Below are positions 52,674-61,784 of a stretch of 64,000 nucleotides of DNA, piece after piece. The stretch is from Levyella massiliensis. Its GTDB lineage: Bacteria > Bacillota > Clostridia > Tissierellales > Peptoniphilaceae. Position numbers and translations under genes: made by a program. Numbering within the stretch: position 1 is the first letter of the stretch; every line of letters begins with the position of its first letter. The DNA lies in contig NZ_HG529490.1 of assembly GCF_000308275.2 (NCBI RefSeq), positions 461,695 to 525,694 on the forward strand. Direction: 5' to 3'. Under the pieces are notes generated by a model. The model had not been told where the DNA came from. It searched no databases and worked only from the letters and a program-made list of their open reading frames with translations.

Positions 52674-54204
52674 GGATTGCCACCTCCATGCGTTTTGCGC
52701 CGGACATATAGAGTCCGAGCTCTTCTTCCGACGTCTCTTTCGGCCTTAACTCCGCCACAATTTCACCATGATGCATGACCAAAATACGATCGGAGATGCC
52801 CAACACTTCGCTAAGCTCAAAGGAGACCAGAAGAACCCCCTTGCCCTCGTCCCGTTCATCGATAATCTGTTTGTGAATATACGAAATCGCACCAACATCC
52901 AAACCGCGCGTCGGTTGCACAGCGATTAATATATCATGGTTGCGCTCTATTTCGCGCGCCACAATGGCCTTCTGCTGGTTGCCGCCGGACATGGAGCGAG
53001 CAACGGTACGTGCCCCGCGACCGGCTCGTACGTCGTACATGCGAATGAGCTTATCGGCATAGTCATCGGTTTCTTGAAACTGAATCCAGCCATTTTTCTG
53101 GAAAGGCTCCTCAAAATAATTCTGCAACACCAGATTCTTTCCTAAATCATAGTCCAGCACAAGCCCATAGCGGTGACGATCTTCCGGCACGTGAGCCATA
53201 CCGTGGGTATTACGAAAACGAATGGAACGCTTGAGCACATCTTCGCCGTTTAATTCCACCGAACCGCTTACATTTTGAATGAGTCCCGTCAGCGCATACA
53301 CAAGCTCTGATTGTCCGTTCCCATCAACGCCTGCAATACAGACAATTTCTCCCTTGTGTACATCAAAATTGATGTGATTGAGCGTTTTCTGTCCGTCAAC
53401 GGGTTGATCCAAGGTGAGATCCCTAACTTTGAGTACGCGATCACCCAAGGCATGTGGTTGTAAATCAAAAGACAACTGCACGGAATGACCAACCATCATA
53501 CGACTCATTTCTTCAATGCTCACGTCAGCCGCTTTTACCGTATCAATGACTTTACCCTTGCGCAAAACGGTTACTGTGTCCGCTACTGCTTTGATTTCAT
53601 TCAATTTGTGCGTGATAAAGATAATGGATTTGCCTTCCTTCACCAGCGTTTTCATGATCTCCAACAGTTCTTCAATCTCCTGTGGGGTCAAAACCGCCGT
53701 CGGCTCATCAAAAATTAAAATATCATTATTACGATAGAGCATCTTAATGATTTCGACACGCTGCTGCTGCCCCACCGAAATATCTTCAATTTTATCGTCC
53801 GGATCGATTTGGAAATGATAGCGATCCGAAAGTTCCATCACGCGTTTTTTGGCTTCCTCCATCTTTAAAAATCCGAGCTTCGTGGTCTCCACCCCGAGAA
53901 CGACGTTCTCCAGTACGGTAAAGTTCGGTACCAATTTAAAATGCTGATGCACCATACCAATGCCGTAGCGCGTGGCATCGTTCGGGTCCTTTATTTTGGT
54001 TGGCTCCCCGTTTACCAAAATTTCTCCGCTATCTGCTTCATATAAACCGAAAAGAATAGACATCAGGGTCGATTTCCCCGCACCGTTCTCTCCGAGAAGC
54101 GCCAGAATTTCCCCCTTATGCAGGGTAATGGAAACATCGCTGTTAGCAACAACCCCCGGAAAAGTCTTGGTAATATGGCTCATTTGGATCACTGTTTGCG
54201 CCAT
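52663..54204 (-). CDS. Nucleoside ABC transporter ATPase with two ABC domains (NupA/YufO type)
   Basis: A 513-residue ATPase. The first ABC domain has Walker A LLGENGAGKSTLMS (about 35-48), signature ISVGQQQRVEI and Walker B ILIFDEPTAVLTP. The second has a degenerate Walker A (GVDGNGQSELV), signature MSGGNQQKAIVARE and a Walker B-like region ILIAVQPTRGLDVG in which Gln replaces the catalytic Glu, as in related sugar and nucleoside ATPases. GAGGGAAAAC precedes the ATG. First gene of the importer operon. Confidence 0.95.
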   Translation of the reverse strand: MAQTVIQMSHITKTFPGVVANSDVSITLHKGEILALLGENGAGKSTLMSILFGLYEADSGEILVNGEPTKIKDPNDATRYGIGMVHQHFKLVPNFTVLENVVLGVETTKLGFLKMEEAKKRVMELSDRYHFQIDPDDKIEDISVGQQQRVEIIKMLYRNNDILIFDEPTAVLTPQEIEELLEIMKTLVKEGKSIIFITHKLNEIKAVADTVTVLRKGKVIDTVKAADVSIEEMSRMMVGHSVQLSFDLQPHALGDRVLKVRDLTLDQPVDGQKTLNHINFDVHKGEIVCIAGVDGNGQSELVYALTGLIQNVSGSVELNGEDVLKRSIRFRNTHGMAHVPEDRHRYGLVLDYDLGKNLVLQNYFEEPFQKNGWIQFQETDDYADKLIRMYDVRAGRGARTVARSMSGGNQQKAIVAREIERNHDILIAVQPTRGLDVGAISYIHKQIIDERDEGKGVLLVSFELSEVLGISDRILVMHHGEIVAELRPKETSEEELGLYMSGAKRMEVAIHED

Positions 54205-54218
54205 GTTTTCCCTCCTCG

Positions 54219-54252
54219 TAACGTGGTAACGTTATCTTTTTCTATTATACCA
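54219..54252 (-). promoter_or_regulatory. Extended -10 promoter and operator candidate of the nucleoside importer operon
   Basis: Minus-strand TGGTATAAT (54252-54244) is TG-N-TATAAT. Just downstream, TAACGT-GGTA-ACGTTA (54219-54234, plus-strand reading) is a perfect inverted repeat, and on the minus strand ACGTTAC occurs twice in tandem. It would cover about +3 to +18, a repressor position. Confidence 0.5.
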
Positions 54253-54295
54253 GACCTTTCGCAACGAGGACTTAAAAACAAAATGAGAACAAGGC

Positions 54296-54324
54296 AAAAA
54301 AAATCCGCTGCGGGGGCAGCGGAT
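54296..54324 (-). terminator. Rho-independent terminator of the LysM gene
   Basis: ATCCGCTGC (54303-54311) pairs with GCAGCGGAT (54316-54324) around GGGG; on the minus strand eight T follow. Confidence 0.92.
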
Positions 54325-54330
54325 CGTCGA

Positions 54331-54639
54331 TTACCGATTTGGAATTTGTAGGGGTTGCCCCGGATGCAGGGCATGATTTTCCAAATCATTCAATCGATAA
54401 ATATCTCGAACAACGTCGCGGACATCACGGTTTGAGGCATTAGCTAAGGGAAGCGCCATACTCCATACGGTGTCCCCTTCCCGTACAATCACCGTTCTTG
54501 CCGAAGAAGCCGATGCTGCCGAAGAAGAACGATCGGAAGCAAAACCGACCAAAAATGTAATCGTCAATGCGATAAGCAAAATAGCAGCAGTTGTAAATGC
54601 ATAGAACCGTTTCGGATGAACAATGACTGTGTGTTTCAT
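54331..54639 (-). CDS. SOS-regulated LysM membrane protein, YneA-like
   Basis: A 102-residue protein with an N-terminal membrane helix (about 11-30, FTTAAILLIALTITFLVGFA), a Ser/Ala linker and a LysM domain (about 50-98, VIVREGDTVWSMA, LHPGQPLQIPNR) that binds peptidoglycan. The architecture equals that of the SOS cell division inhibitor YneA of Bacillus and relatives. I chose ATG 54639, after GGGAGGGG. Its promoter carries two LexA boxes, strongly supporting the role. lexA, often its neighbour, is not in this window. Confidence 0.8.
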   Translation of the reverse strand: MKHTVIVHPKRFYAFTTAAILLIALTITFLVGFASDRSSSAASASSARTVIVREGDTVWSMALPLANASNRDVRDVVRDIYRLNDLENHALHPGQPLQIPNR

Positions 54640-54653
54640 AACCCCTCCCGTGT

Positions 54654-54706
54654 CGAACATTTGTTCTTGATGGTTTTAGTATAATCGAACAAATGTTCGC
54701 TGTCAA
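54654..54706 (-). promoter_or_regulatory. SOS promoter with two LexA boxes
   Basis: On the minus strand TTGACA (54706-54701), 17 bp, TATACT (54683-54678). The spacer contains a perfect Firmicutes LexA box CGAAC-AAAT-GTTCG (54686-54699). A second box CGAAC-ATTT-GTTCT (54654-54667) lies just after the start site. Confidence 0.88.
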
Positions 54707-54781
54707 GAAAAATATAAACAACATAAAACACGGCAGTCATTTTAAGCGATCAGCCCCACAAGCCTTACCTCATAAAATAAA

Positions 54782-54813
54782 CAACGGCCGACGACCGCAG
54801 CCGAAAGCCGTTG
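54782..54813 (-). terminator. Possible terminator of the repeat surface protein
   Basis: CAACGGC (54782-54788) pairs with GCCGTTG (54807-54813) over a GC-rich 18-base loop; the following minus-strand sequence is only moderately T-rich. Confidence 0.45.
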
Positions 54814-54853
54814 CTTATTCGTTTTAATCCTGACCAATCCACTTCCTATAGCT

Positions 54854-57547
54854 TTAGCGTTGTTTACGCTTGCTTGCCACAAAAGCTCCTGCTGCAAGTA
54901 CTGCGGTTCCCGCGAAAGAAAGCAGTGTGATGTCCCCCGTTTTGGGAGAGAGCCCTTTTTGATTCAAATTGATAGGTGCAGGTGCTTTTTGACCCTTCGA
55001 CAGAGAAGACTTGTTCATTGCATCTTCTTCCTGTACTTGCTCCGTTTCTGACTCTGTCGGATGCTCTTCTTCATTGGGTACAGTCGGTTCCGATGTATCG
55101 GAAGCCGTGGGCTGCTCGATAGGCTCTTGCTCATGCGTTGTCTCAGAATCTTTAGAGGCTTGCGATTGTGACGCATCTCCTGTTTTATTTGAAGCTTCCG
55201 AGCGGGATGGCGTCTTTTCGCTTGATGACGCTTTCGAAGTATCGGAATGGTCCTTGGGCGTCGAATGATTTCCTCCCTGCGTACTGCTATCTGACGAAGC
55301 ATCGTCGGAAGAAGCCGCCGAAGAGGAGCTATCAGAGGAGCTATCAGAGGACTGTTTTGCTTGCGACAGCATAATAACCAATTCCTGCGTATCATCGGCC
55401 GTCACACCAATTTTATCTTCCGGAACAGCAATCGTTCCGGAGGTCAGGTTAAATTTTTCTCCGTTTAATGTAGCAGAGACCGTTTGATAGGTGCCGTCTT
55501 TGAAGTTAAGCTGCAGCTCATAGGTGCCGCGTAACAGATAACCGTTATCTGTCGTGGGCGACGTACTGGTAGCGTCTGTAGCAAAGAGAGCAGTAGCTTT
55601 TTCCGTCTCAGGCGCCTTATAGAAGGAGATTACGTTCTTCTCATTGTCATAAACGCCGGGCATTTCACGTCCCTGCTTATCCTTTAAGGTGACGGATGTG
55701 ATAGAAGGATAGGCTTTTTCGGTAATATTCTGATTTGACGAATCCTTTAACGTAAGATTCACGGACCAGTACGCTTTTTTCCAAACGCCAATGTATGTTT
55801 TAGATTGTTCAAGAGAAACTTCCATACCCGGCTGAACGATGGCCTTAGTATCCGCATCTTTCCAGCCGATAAACTGCGTATCTCCGGAAACAATCTCTTT
55901 AGGCAGCGGCAATGTCACCTTACCGTCTTTTGCCGAGATAGCGGCAGGTGCGGTAAAACCTTGTGGTGCATTTTTGTCATATTCGAAGGTTGCCTTGACC
56001 GAGGACTGTTTTGCTTGCGACAGCATAATAACCAATTCCTGCGTATCATCGGCCGTCACACCAATTTTTTCTTCCGGAACAGCAATAGTTCCGGAGGTCA
56101 GGTTAAATTTTTCTCCGTTTAATGTAGCAGAGACCGTTTGATAGGTGCCGTCTTTGAAGTTAAGCTGCAGCTCATAGGTGCCGCGTAACAGATAACCGTT
56201 TTCTGTCGTGGGCAACGTACTGGTAGCGTCTGCAGCAAAGAGGGCGGTAGCTTTTTCCGTCTCAGGCGCCTTATAGAAGGAGATTACGTTCTTCTCTTTG
56301 TCATAAACGCCGGGCATTTCACGTCCCTGCTTATCCATTAAGGTGACGGATTTGATAGAAGGATAGGCTTTTTCGGTAATATTCTGATTCGACGAATCCT
56401 TTATCGTAAGATTCACGGACCAGTACGCTTTTTTCCAAACGCCAATGAATGTTTTAGATTGTTCAAGAGAAACTTCCATACCCGGCTGAACGATGGCCTT
56501 AGTATCCGCATCTTTCCAGCCGATAAACTGCGTATCTCCGGAAACAATCTCTTTAGGCAGCGGCAATGTCACCTTACCGTCCGTTGCCGAGATAGCGGCA
56601 GGTGCGGTAAAACCTTGTGGTGCATTTTTGTCATATTCGAAGGTTGCCTTGACCGAGGAATTCTTTTTAACAACGACGGTAACCAAGAAGTTCGTATCTA
56701 TTTCCGTTTTTACGCCGGGTCTGGGAATCGTCATCTTTTCCGACGCCGGATTAAAAGCAGTATGCTCCGTTATCATTTCATGTTTTTTCTGATCATAGTA
56801 TCTATTGTCCAAGGTTGCCGAAACAAAGGAGTATTGACTACCGGAAAGATCGATGTTTAAGTGGTATTCGCCGCGTGGAATGTACTTATCGCTATCCTCG
56901 TCGTAAATAAGCAAACTGGAAATAGCGTAATCACTACTCTTGATAACAACCCCGTTATCTCCAATCAAGGAAGCTTTAAAGGTAGCCAAGGTAGCATCGT
57001 CCTTAATGATGTTGCCCTGTTCATCTTTGAAGGTGAGACGTACGGCCCATGCCGGTTTACGCCATTTGCCCACAAAAGTGGTGTCCTCCGTAAGAGTTAC
57101 TGCATCTCCCGGTTGCCACGATCCCTCAATATAACCTTCTTTATTGTTTAGTTTTTTCCAGCAGATGAATTCCTTCTCGCCTTTCTTCATTTCTTTCGGC
57201 ATCGGCAGAGTGATCTTACCGTCTTTTGCCGTAATGGCATCAGGCGCAACGACACCTTCCGGGGCATCTTCGTTATAGTCGAAGGTCGCCGTTATACCTT
57301 TTGCTTCCTCTTCTAAGGATTCTTCTTCAATGGTTTCCCTATTTTCTTCTGAAGACGAAAGGTTCTCTTCTGATGAAGAGGTAGAAACATCGGCTTGCAT
57401 GACAACGGATGAATTTTCTTCGACCGGTTGAGGAGCTTTTGCTACGTTCGACCGCTCGGCAACGACTCCGGTAGACATAGCAATGCTAGCTGCGGTGACC
57501 AGCGCAAGCATGCGCGAACAGGTCTTAATATAGTTAGGTTGATTCAC
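54854..57547 (-). CDS. Repeat-containing wall-anchored surface protein
   Basis: An 897-residue secreted protein starting with GTG after AAGGAGG. Residues 1-30 are a signal peptide. A Ser/Glu-rich segment (about 40-90) leads to three repeats: a divergent one (about 88-295) and two nearly identical ones of 218 residues each (about 297-514 and 515-732). Each has a start like KATFEYDKNAPQGFTAP, a GWKDADTKAIV motif and a strand-rich second half (YLLRGTYELQLNF), suggesting paired Ig-like or Flg_new-type modules. A Ser/Thr/Asp/Glu linker of about 120 residues follows, then SPKTGD, a helix and KRKQR: a sortase signal with Ser for Leu-Pro context (LSPKTG). Probably an adhesin or spacer protein. Confidence 0.83.
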   Translation of the reverse strand: MNQPNYIKTCSRMLALVTAASIAMSTGVVAERSNVAKAPQPVEENSSVVMQADVSTSSSEENLSSSEENRETIEEESLEEEAKGITATFDYNEDAPEGVVAPDAITAKDGKITLPMPKEMKKGEKEFICWKKLNNKEGYIEGSWQPGDAVTLTEDTTFVGKWRKPAWAVRLTFKDEQGNIIKDDATLATFKASLIGDNGVVIKSSDYAISSLLIYDEDSDKYIPRGEYHLNIDLSGSQYSFVSATLDNRYYDQKKHEMITEHTAFNPASEKMTIPRPGVKTEIDTNFLVTVVVKKNSSVKATFEYDKNAPQGFTAPAAISATDGKVTLPLPKEIVSGDTQFIGWKDADTKAIVQPGMEVSLEQSKTFIGVWKKAYWSVNLTIKDSSNQNITEKAYPSIKSVTLMDKQGREMPGVYDKEKNVISFYKAPETEKATALFAADATSTLPTTENGYLLRGTYELQLNFKDGTYQTVSATLNGEKFNLTSGTIAVPEEKIGVTADDTQELVIMLSQAKQSSVKATFEYDKNAPQGFTAPAAISAKDGKVTLPLPKEIVSGDTQFIGWKDADTKAIVQPGMEVSLEQSKTYIGVWKKAYWSVNLTLKDSSNQNITEKAYPSITSVTLKDKQGREMPGVYDNEKNVISFYKAPETEKATALFATDATSTSPTTDNGYLLRGTYELQLNFKDGTYQTVSATLNGEKFNLTSGTIAVPEDKIGVTADDTQELVIMLSQAKQSSDSSSDSSSSAASSDDASSDSSTQGGNHSTPKDHSDTSKASSSEKTPSRSEASNKTGDASQSQASKDSETTHEQEPIEQPTASDTSEPTVPNEEEHPTESETEQVQEEDAMNKSSLSKGQKAPAPINLNQKGLSPKTGDITLLSFAGTAVLAAGAFVASKRKQR
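55352..56005 (-). repeat. 654-bp tandem repeat, copy 2
   Basis: Second in-frame copy of the 218-residue module in the surface protein, differing from copy 1 by only a few bases. Joined directly to copy 1 with no spacer. Confidence 0.9.
56006..56659 (-). repeat. 654-bp tandem repeat, copy 1
   Basis: First copy of the near-identical pair; the boundary was set at the shared SSVKATF codons. Such high identity favours recombination that changes repeat number. Confidence 0.9.
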
Positions 57548-57565
57548 TGAAGCCTCCTTATGAGA

Positions 57566-57624
57566 ATAAAAAAATTTCCGTGGAACGAGCTAAAACATTC
57601 CAAGTCTTAGCTTACGACACACGG
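57566..57624 (-). terminator. Bulged stem-loop between the YnbB-like and surface protein genes
   Basis: On the minus strand CCGTG and CACGG (57624-57620 with 57582-57578) enclose AGCTAA/TTAGCT (57612-57607 with 57593-57588), followed by AAATTTTTTTATT. It probably ends the mutS-mutL-miaA-ynbB-like transcript, or is part of the surface protein leader. Confidence 0.55.
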
Positions 57625-57658
57625 AAAAATTTCTTATAAACGGAGTGTTAAACCTCTG

Positions 57659-58930
57659 TTAATCATTTAGTTGATTCAGCGCTTCCACCGTTAGCAAACA
57701 CGCCAATTTGACCTGCTCGTAGACGACGCCTCCCTGATAATACACAATAAAGGGTTCGCGCATCGGCCCATCAGCACTCACTTCAATGGAAGATCCATCA
57801 ATAAAGCCGCCCGATGCCATCACGACGGGATCGGTATAGCCGGGCATATCCCAAGGCATTGGTAAGACATCAGCGCCGACGCTTGCCGCTTGCTGCACGG
57901 CATGACAGAACTTCTCCACCTTCTCCCCCGTTCCGAGCGTAATGGCTTCGATGATATCGCTGCGCGGATCGGAAAGAGCAGGCATACAGGAATAGCCCAT
58001 GTCTTCATAGACGCCCGCAAAAAGTAAGGCGCCCTTGAGGGCTTCAATCGTTACGTGCGGAGCAAAGAAAAGGCCTTGCAGGGTAAGACGCGTCGTTCCG
58101 AAGCTCAGGCCGGTATCTTTGCCGATTCCCGGTGCCGTCAAATGATTCATGCATCGCTCGACAAGATCTTTGCGCCCGGCAATATAGCCGCCACTGATCG
58201 CAATACCGCCACCCGGATTTTTAATGAGGGATCCCGCCATTAAATCGGCACCGACATCCAAAGGCTCTCGTGTTTCGGTGAATTCGCCATAGCAATTGTC
58301 CACAAAAATGATGGATTCAGGTGAAGCCTTGCGAATTACGGCAATGGCTTCTCCCAGCTCATCAATCGTAAACGCACGACGATTCGTATAGCCGGTCGAG
58401 CGCTGCAGAAGAACCAGTCGCGGATGTGTTTTTAAGGCCTCCGGCAAAGCGGCTAAATTGATTTTTCCGTGTTCCAACGGCAACATCTCGTATTTAGCGC
58501 CTCTTTCGAGAAGCGTTCCTACTTCTTCTCCCTTGATCCCGATGACTTCCTGTAATGTATCGTAGGGATGGCCGGTCGCAGCAAACAGCGTTTGTCCGTG
58601 GCCGACAAGGGCAAAAATCACCGTTGCGAGCGCATGGGTACCTGAGGTAATGCCGGCACGCACCAGCGCATCTTCGGCGCGAAATACGTCGCGGAAAATA
58701 GCTTCCGTTTTCTCGCGACCGGTATCGCCATAGCCATAACCGGTGGCAGCATAAAAATCGGACTGGGAAAGACCGTTATCCTGCATAGCCTTTAAGACCT
58801 TCAGCTGATTTTCCATACGAATGGCCTCTAACGATGCGAAGCGATCTTTCAGCTTTGCCTCGGCATGTTCTATGCGTTTGAGGGCAGCATCGCCAATCGA
58901 GTAATATTTTTTATAGGGGTTGTTTATCAT
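57659..58930 (-). CDS. YnbB-like PLP enzyme (methionine gamma-lyase family)
   Basis: A 423-residue fold-type I PLP protein of the group long labelled aluminium resistance protein or methionine gamma-lyase family. Visible motifs are the phosphate-binding VRAGITSGTHALA, the cofactor Asp in IIFVDNCYGEF and the Schiff-base Lys in GSLIKNPGGG (about residue 232-241). I chose ATG 58930 (MINNPYKKYY), which follows AGGAAAAAG and gives the family length; a GTG at 58963 lacks a site. It follows miaA, as ynbB follows miaA-hfq in Bacillus. Its true reaction is not settled. Confidence 0.9.
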   Translation of the reverse strand: MINNPYKKYYSIGDAALKRIEHAEAKLKDRFASLEAIRMENQLKVLKAMQDNGLSQSDFYAATGYGYGDTGREKTEAIFRDVFRAEDALVRAGITSGTHALATVIFALVGHGQTLFAATGHPYDTLQEVIGIKGEEVGTLLERGAKYEMLPLEHGKINLAALPEALKTHPRLVLLQRSTGYTNRRAFTIDELGEAIAVIRKASPESIIFVDNCYGEFTETREPLDVGADLMAGSLIKNPGGGIAISGGYIAGRKDLVERCMNHLTAPGIGKDTGLSFGTTRLTLQGLFFAPHVTIEALKGALLFAGVYEDMGYSCMPALSDPRSDIIEAITLGTGEKVEKFCHAVQQAASVGADVLPMPWDMPGYTDPVVMASGGFIDGSSIEVSADGPMREPFIVYYQGGVVYEQVKLACLLTVEALNQLND

Positions 58931-58971
58931 GATCTTTTTCCTGTTTTCTAAGGTTCTGTCCACAAAAAAAC

Positions 58972-59901
58972 TTATTCATTCGTCAAAAATTGGCTAACTT
59001 GTTCAGCCGCTTTGCGATAGCGCTCCTCCGGATCTTCCTCCTCGATCCAAACCGCTTCTTCTACCTTTCGATACCAGGTATATTGCCGTTTGGCATAGTT
59101 ACGAGAGGCCCGCTGTATTAAAGACACCGTTTCGTCGTAACTTGTCCAGCCGTTGAAATACCAATAAATTTCGCGATAGCCGATGGCCCGCATCGCCTGC
59201 GAATCAAAAGGTACACCGGCTTTAAGGAGCGCTTCGACTTCTTGAACTAAGCCTTTCTCCATCATGGACACCACGCGGCGATTGATGCGATCATAAAGAC
59301 TTTCGCGCGGCAAAGAAAGAACAATTACCAGATTCTCCCAAGTCGTATCAGTCTCATCGCTTCGTAGCAAGGAAGGCTTGGCATTTGTTTGACGGGCAAT
59401 TTCAATGGCACGCACGAGGCGCGGTTTATCTTTTTCTGTTATTTTCTGCGCCGTAGCGGGATCGCTTTTCAGCAATTCGGCATAGAGAGAGCGCCCCTGA
59501 TCCAACGCATACTCGGCTTCCAATTGCGAACGCAACGTTTCGGTGGTATCCACTCCCGTAAATTGGTAACCCTTCAAAAGAGCATTTAAATAGAGTCCTG
59601 TCCCACCGGTAAATATCGGTAAAATTCCGTTAGTTATCAGTTTTGCAGCAACGTTTTGTGCATCGCGTTGATAATCATAAACGGTATAGCGCTCACCGGG
59701 CGTTACAATATCCAACAGATGATGCGGTACCTGTGCCTGTTCTTGCGGAGTGACTTTTGCCGTACCGATATCCATGCCGCGATAAATCTGCATGGAATCC
59801 ATGGACAGGATTTCACCGTGAAAGGCTTTGGCCAGGCGTAGAGAGAGCGCCGTTTTTCCGACTCCGGTAGGCCCTGCGATGAATAGGCGTTTCTTTGGCA
59901 T
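58972..59901 (-). CDS. miaA: tRNA dimethylallyltransferase
   Basis: This enzyme adds a dimethylallyl group to N6 of A37 in tRNAs reading codons that start with U. It has 309 residues. The P-loop GPTGVGKTALS (about 9-19), DSMQIYRGMDIGTAK (about 34-48) and GGTGLYLNALL are diagnostic. GAGGAGA precedes the ATG. It lies 11 bases after mutL. The Bacillus order miaA-hfq-ynbB is kept here without hfq. Confidence 0.96.
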   Translation of the reverse strand: MPKKRLFIAGPTGVGKTALSLRLAKAFHGEILSMDSMQIYRGMDIGTAKVTPQEQAQVPHHLLDIVTPGERYTVYDYQRDAQNVAAKLITNGILPIFTGGTGLYLNALLKGYQFTGVDTTETLRSQLEAEYALDQGRSLYAELLKSDPATAQKITEKDKPRLVRAIEIARQTNAKPSLLRSDETDTTWENLVIVLSLPRESLYDRINRRVVSMMEKGLVQEVEALLKAGVPFDSQAMRAIGYREIYWYFNGWTSYDETVSLIQRASRNYAKRQYTWYRKVEEAVWIEEEDPEERYRKAAEQVSQFLTNE

Positions 59902-59912
59902 GTCTCCTCTTT

Positions 59913-61784
59913 CTATTTAATGCGCATGAACCATTTTTCAAAATCTTTCTTCTCGCGACGAATCACCGTGGGACGTCCATGTGGACAGGTCAACGGATAG
60001 TCGCAAGCAAAAAGCTGTGCATATAAAGAGGCAACCTCAGCCTCACTCAAGCTGTCTCCTTGTTTCACAGACGCTTTACAGGCTTTCATGGCCATCTGGT
60101 CCAATAACGTATCGTATTCTTCCATGGCATTCACAGGCATATCCAACAGCTCCTGCAAAAGAAGGGCATTATCGGGAGATTTGAAAAGCGTCGGAACGCC
60201 ACGCAGCACCACACGATTGTCGCCGAAGACTTCTACATCAAAGCCCATCTGTTGCAGAATCTTTTTACGTTCGGAAAAAGCTGACGCCTGTGCATCAGAA
60301 AGCGGCAACACCTCCGGCTTCAGCAGGCGTTGCTGCACAATGGCGCCATGTGTAAACTGCTTAACAAAACGTTCGTAATTCACACGCTCATGCGCCGCAT
60401 GCTGATCCATGATGAGTACCGACCCCATGCCTCTTTCTTCAAAAAGTACATAAACCCGAAAGAGAACGCCCACAAAACGCAATGCGTCATAGGAAGGCAG
60501 TAGCGAGGTATCGTCAGCCGAAAACTCGTCACGGCTCTCCTGTACCACCTCCGGCACGGTTGCTTCTTCCTCCCAATCGAACTCCACCAAGGATTCCTCC
60601 GAGGCATCTTCGCTCTTTTCTGTATCTGCGACAGCATCCTCTTCTTCACAACGGGCAAAGCTTGTCGCAGCATGATTAACTACCATGTCAGAACCATGCG
60701 TTTCGGTTGGCCAGGCATATTGTTGCAGAAGGCGTTTCATGCTGTCTTCCGACGAAAGCGTAAACAAATTGTCTTTTTCCGGTTCCTCGCCGGGAATCAT
60801 TGGCTTTTTGCGTAGCGCCTCCCGTACGGCTTGCGCAATCAGTTCTTCCAAGGCATCCGGATCGGCAAAATGAATCTTCATCTTATTCGGATGAATGTTC
60901 ACATCCAGATTTGCCGGATCTGTTTCTATAAACAGCTGAAAAGCAGGAAAACGACCGTTGGGAATCAAAGAGCGATAACAGCTTTCCACGGCATCACGCA
61001 CGCGCTCTTCTTCTACCGCTCGACCGTTGACAAAAAGATACTGCATCTGACGATTGGCACGGTAAAACGTATTGTTCCCAATGGCGCCTGTGACATGATA
61101 AAGACTATTCTCTGCTTCAAGCGGTACCAGCGCTTCATGATAGCTTTTCCCAAAGAGAACCAAAAGTGTCTCCGCAAGGGTCTGGTTCTTGCCGGTTTGG
61201 AGAACGCGCTTATCATCACGATAGAAATGGAACGCAATCGACGGATGGCCGATGGCAAAGCTATAAAGCAATCGGGAAATGGCATTGCTCTCGGCCACAT
61301 CGCTCTTTAAAAATTTTCGGCGCACAGGAATATTGTGAAAAAGCTCGGTAATTTCCATGCGTGTTCCTGTCGCCATAGCTACGGTCTTCGTATCTTGCAA
61401 CACGCCATTCTCAAAACGCAGGCTTTTACCGGTTTCCTCATCGGCTGTTTTGGAATGCGCTTCTACATTAGCCACTGCAATGATGGAAGCTAATGCTTCT
61501 CCACGAAAGCCCAACGAATGCACGGCATAGAGATCCTCAAATCCGTCAATCTTCGACGTGGCATGCGGCAGGAATGCTTTTTCCATTTCGTCGCGCGGAA
61601 TGCCGCTGCCATTATCCGATACGGAAATGCTGGCCTTACCACCCTGACGAATCGAAACCTGAATGGAATCAGCTCCGGCGTCCACCGCATTTTCAACTAA
61701 TTCCTTCACAACAGAAACCGGTCGTTCAATCACCTCACCGGCAGCAATGCGTTTAATCGTTTCTTCATCCAGTTGATGAATCAT
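59913..61784 (-). CDS. mutL: DNA mismatch repair protein MutL
   Basis: A 623-residue GHKL ATPase. N-terminal motifs are KELVENAVDAGADSI (about 27-41), DNGSGI (about 58-63) and GFRGEALASI. The linker is acidic (about 380-430). The C-terminal domain carries the metal-binding endonuclease motif DQHAAHERVNYE (about 455-466) and CPHGRP near the end, so the protein is predicted to nick DNA itself, as in bacteria without MutH. Its ATG overlaps the mutS stop (ATGA). Confidence 0.96.
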   Translation of the reverse strand: MIHQLDEETIKRIAAGEVIERPVSVVKELVENAVDAGADSIQVSIRQGGKASISVSDNGSGIPRDEMEKAFLPHATSKIDGFEDLYAVHSLGFRGEALASIIAVANVEAHSKTADEETGKSLRFENGVLQDTKTVAMATGTRMEITELFHNIPVRRKFLKSDVAESNAISRLLYSFAIGHPSIAFHFYRDDKRVLQTGKNQTLAETLLVLFGKSYHEALVPLEAENSLYHVTGAIGNNTFYRANRQMQYLFVNGRAVEEERVRDAVESCYRSLIPNGRFPAFQLFIETDPANLDVNIHPNKMKIHFADPDALEELIAQAVREALRKKPMIPGEEPEKDNLFTLSSEDSMKRLLQQYAWPTETHGSDMVVNHAATSFARCEEEDAVADTEKSEDASEESLVEFDWEEEATVPEVVQESRDEFSADDTSLLPSYDALRFVGVLFRVYVLFEERGMGSVLIMDQHAAHERVNYERFVKQFTHGAIVQQRLLKPEVLPLSDAQASAFSERKKILQQMGFDVEVFGDNRVVLRGVPTLFKSPDNALLLQELLDMPVNAMEEYDTLLDQMAMKACKASVKQGDSLSEAEVASLYAQLFACDYPLTCPHGRPTVIRREKKDFEKWFMRIK

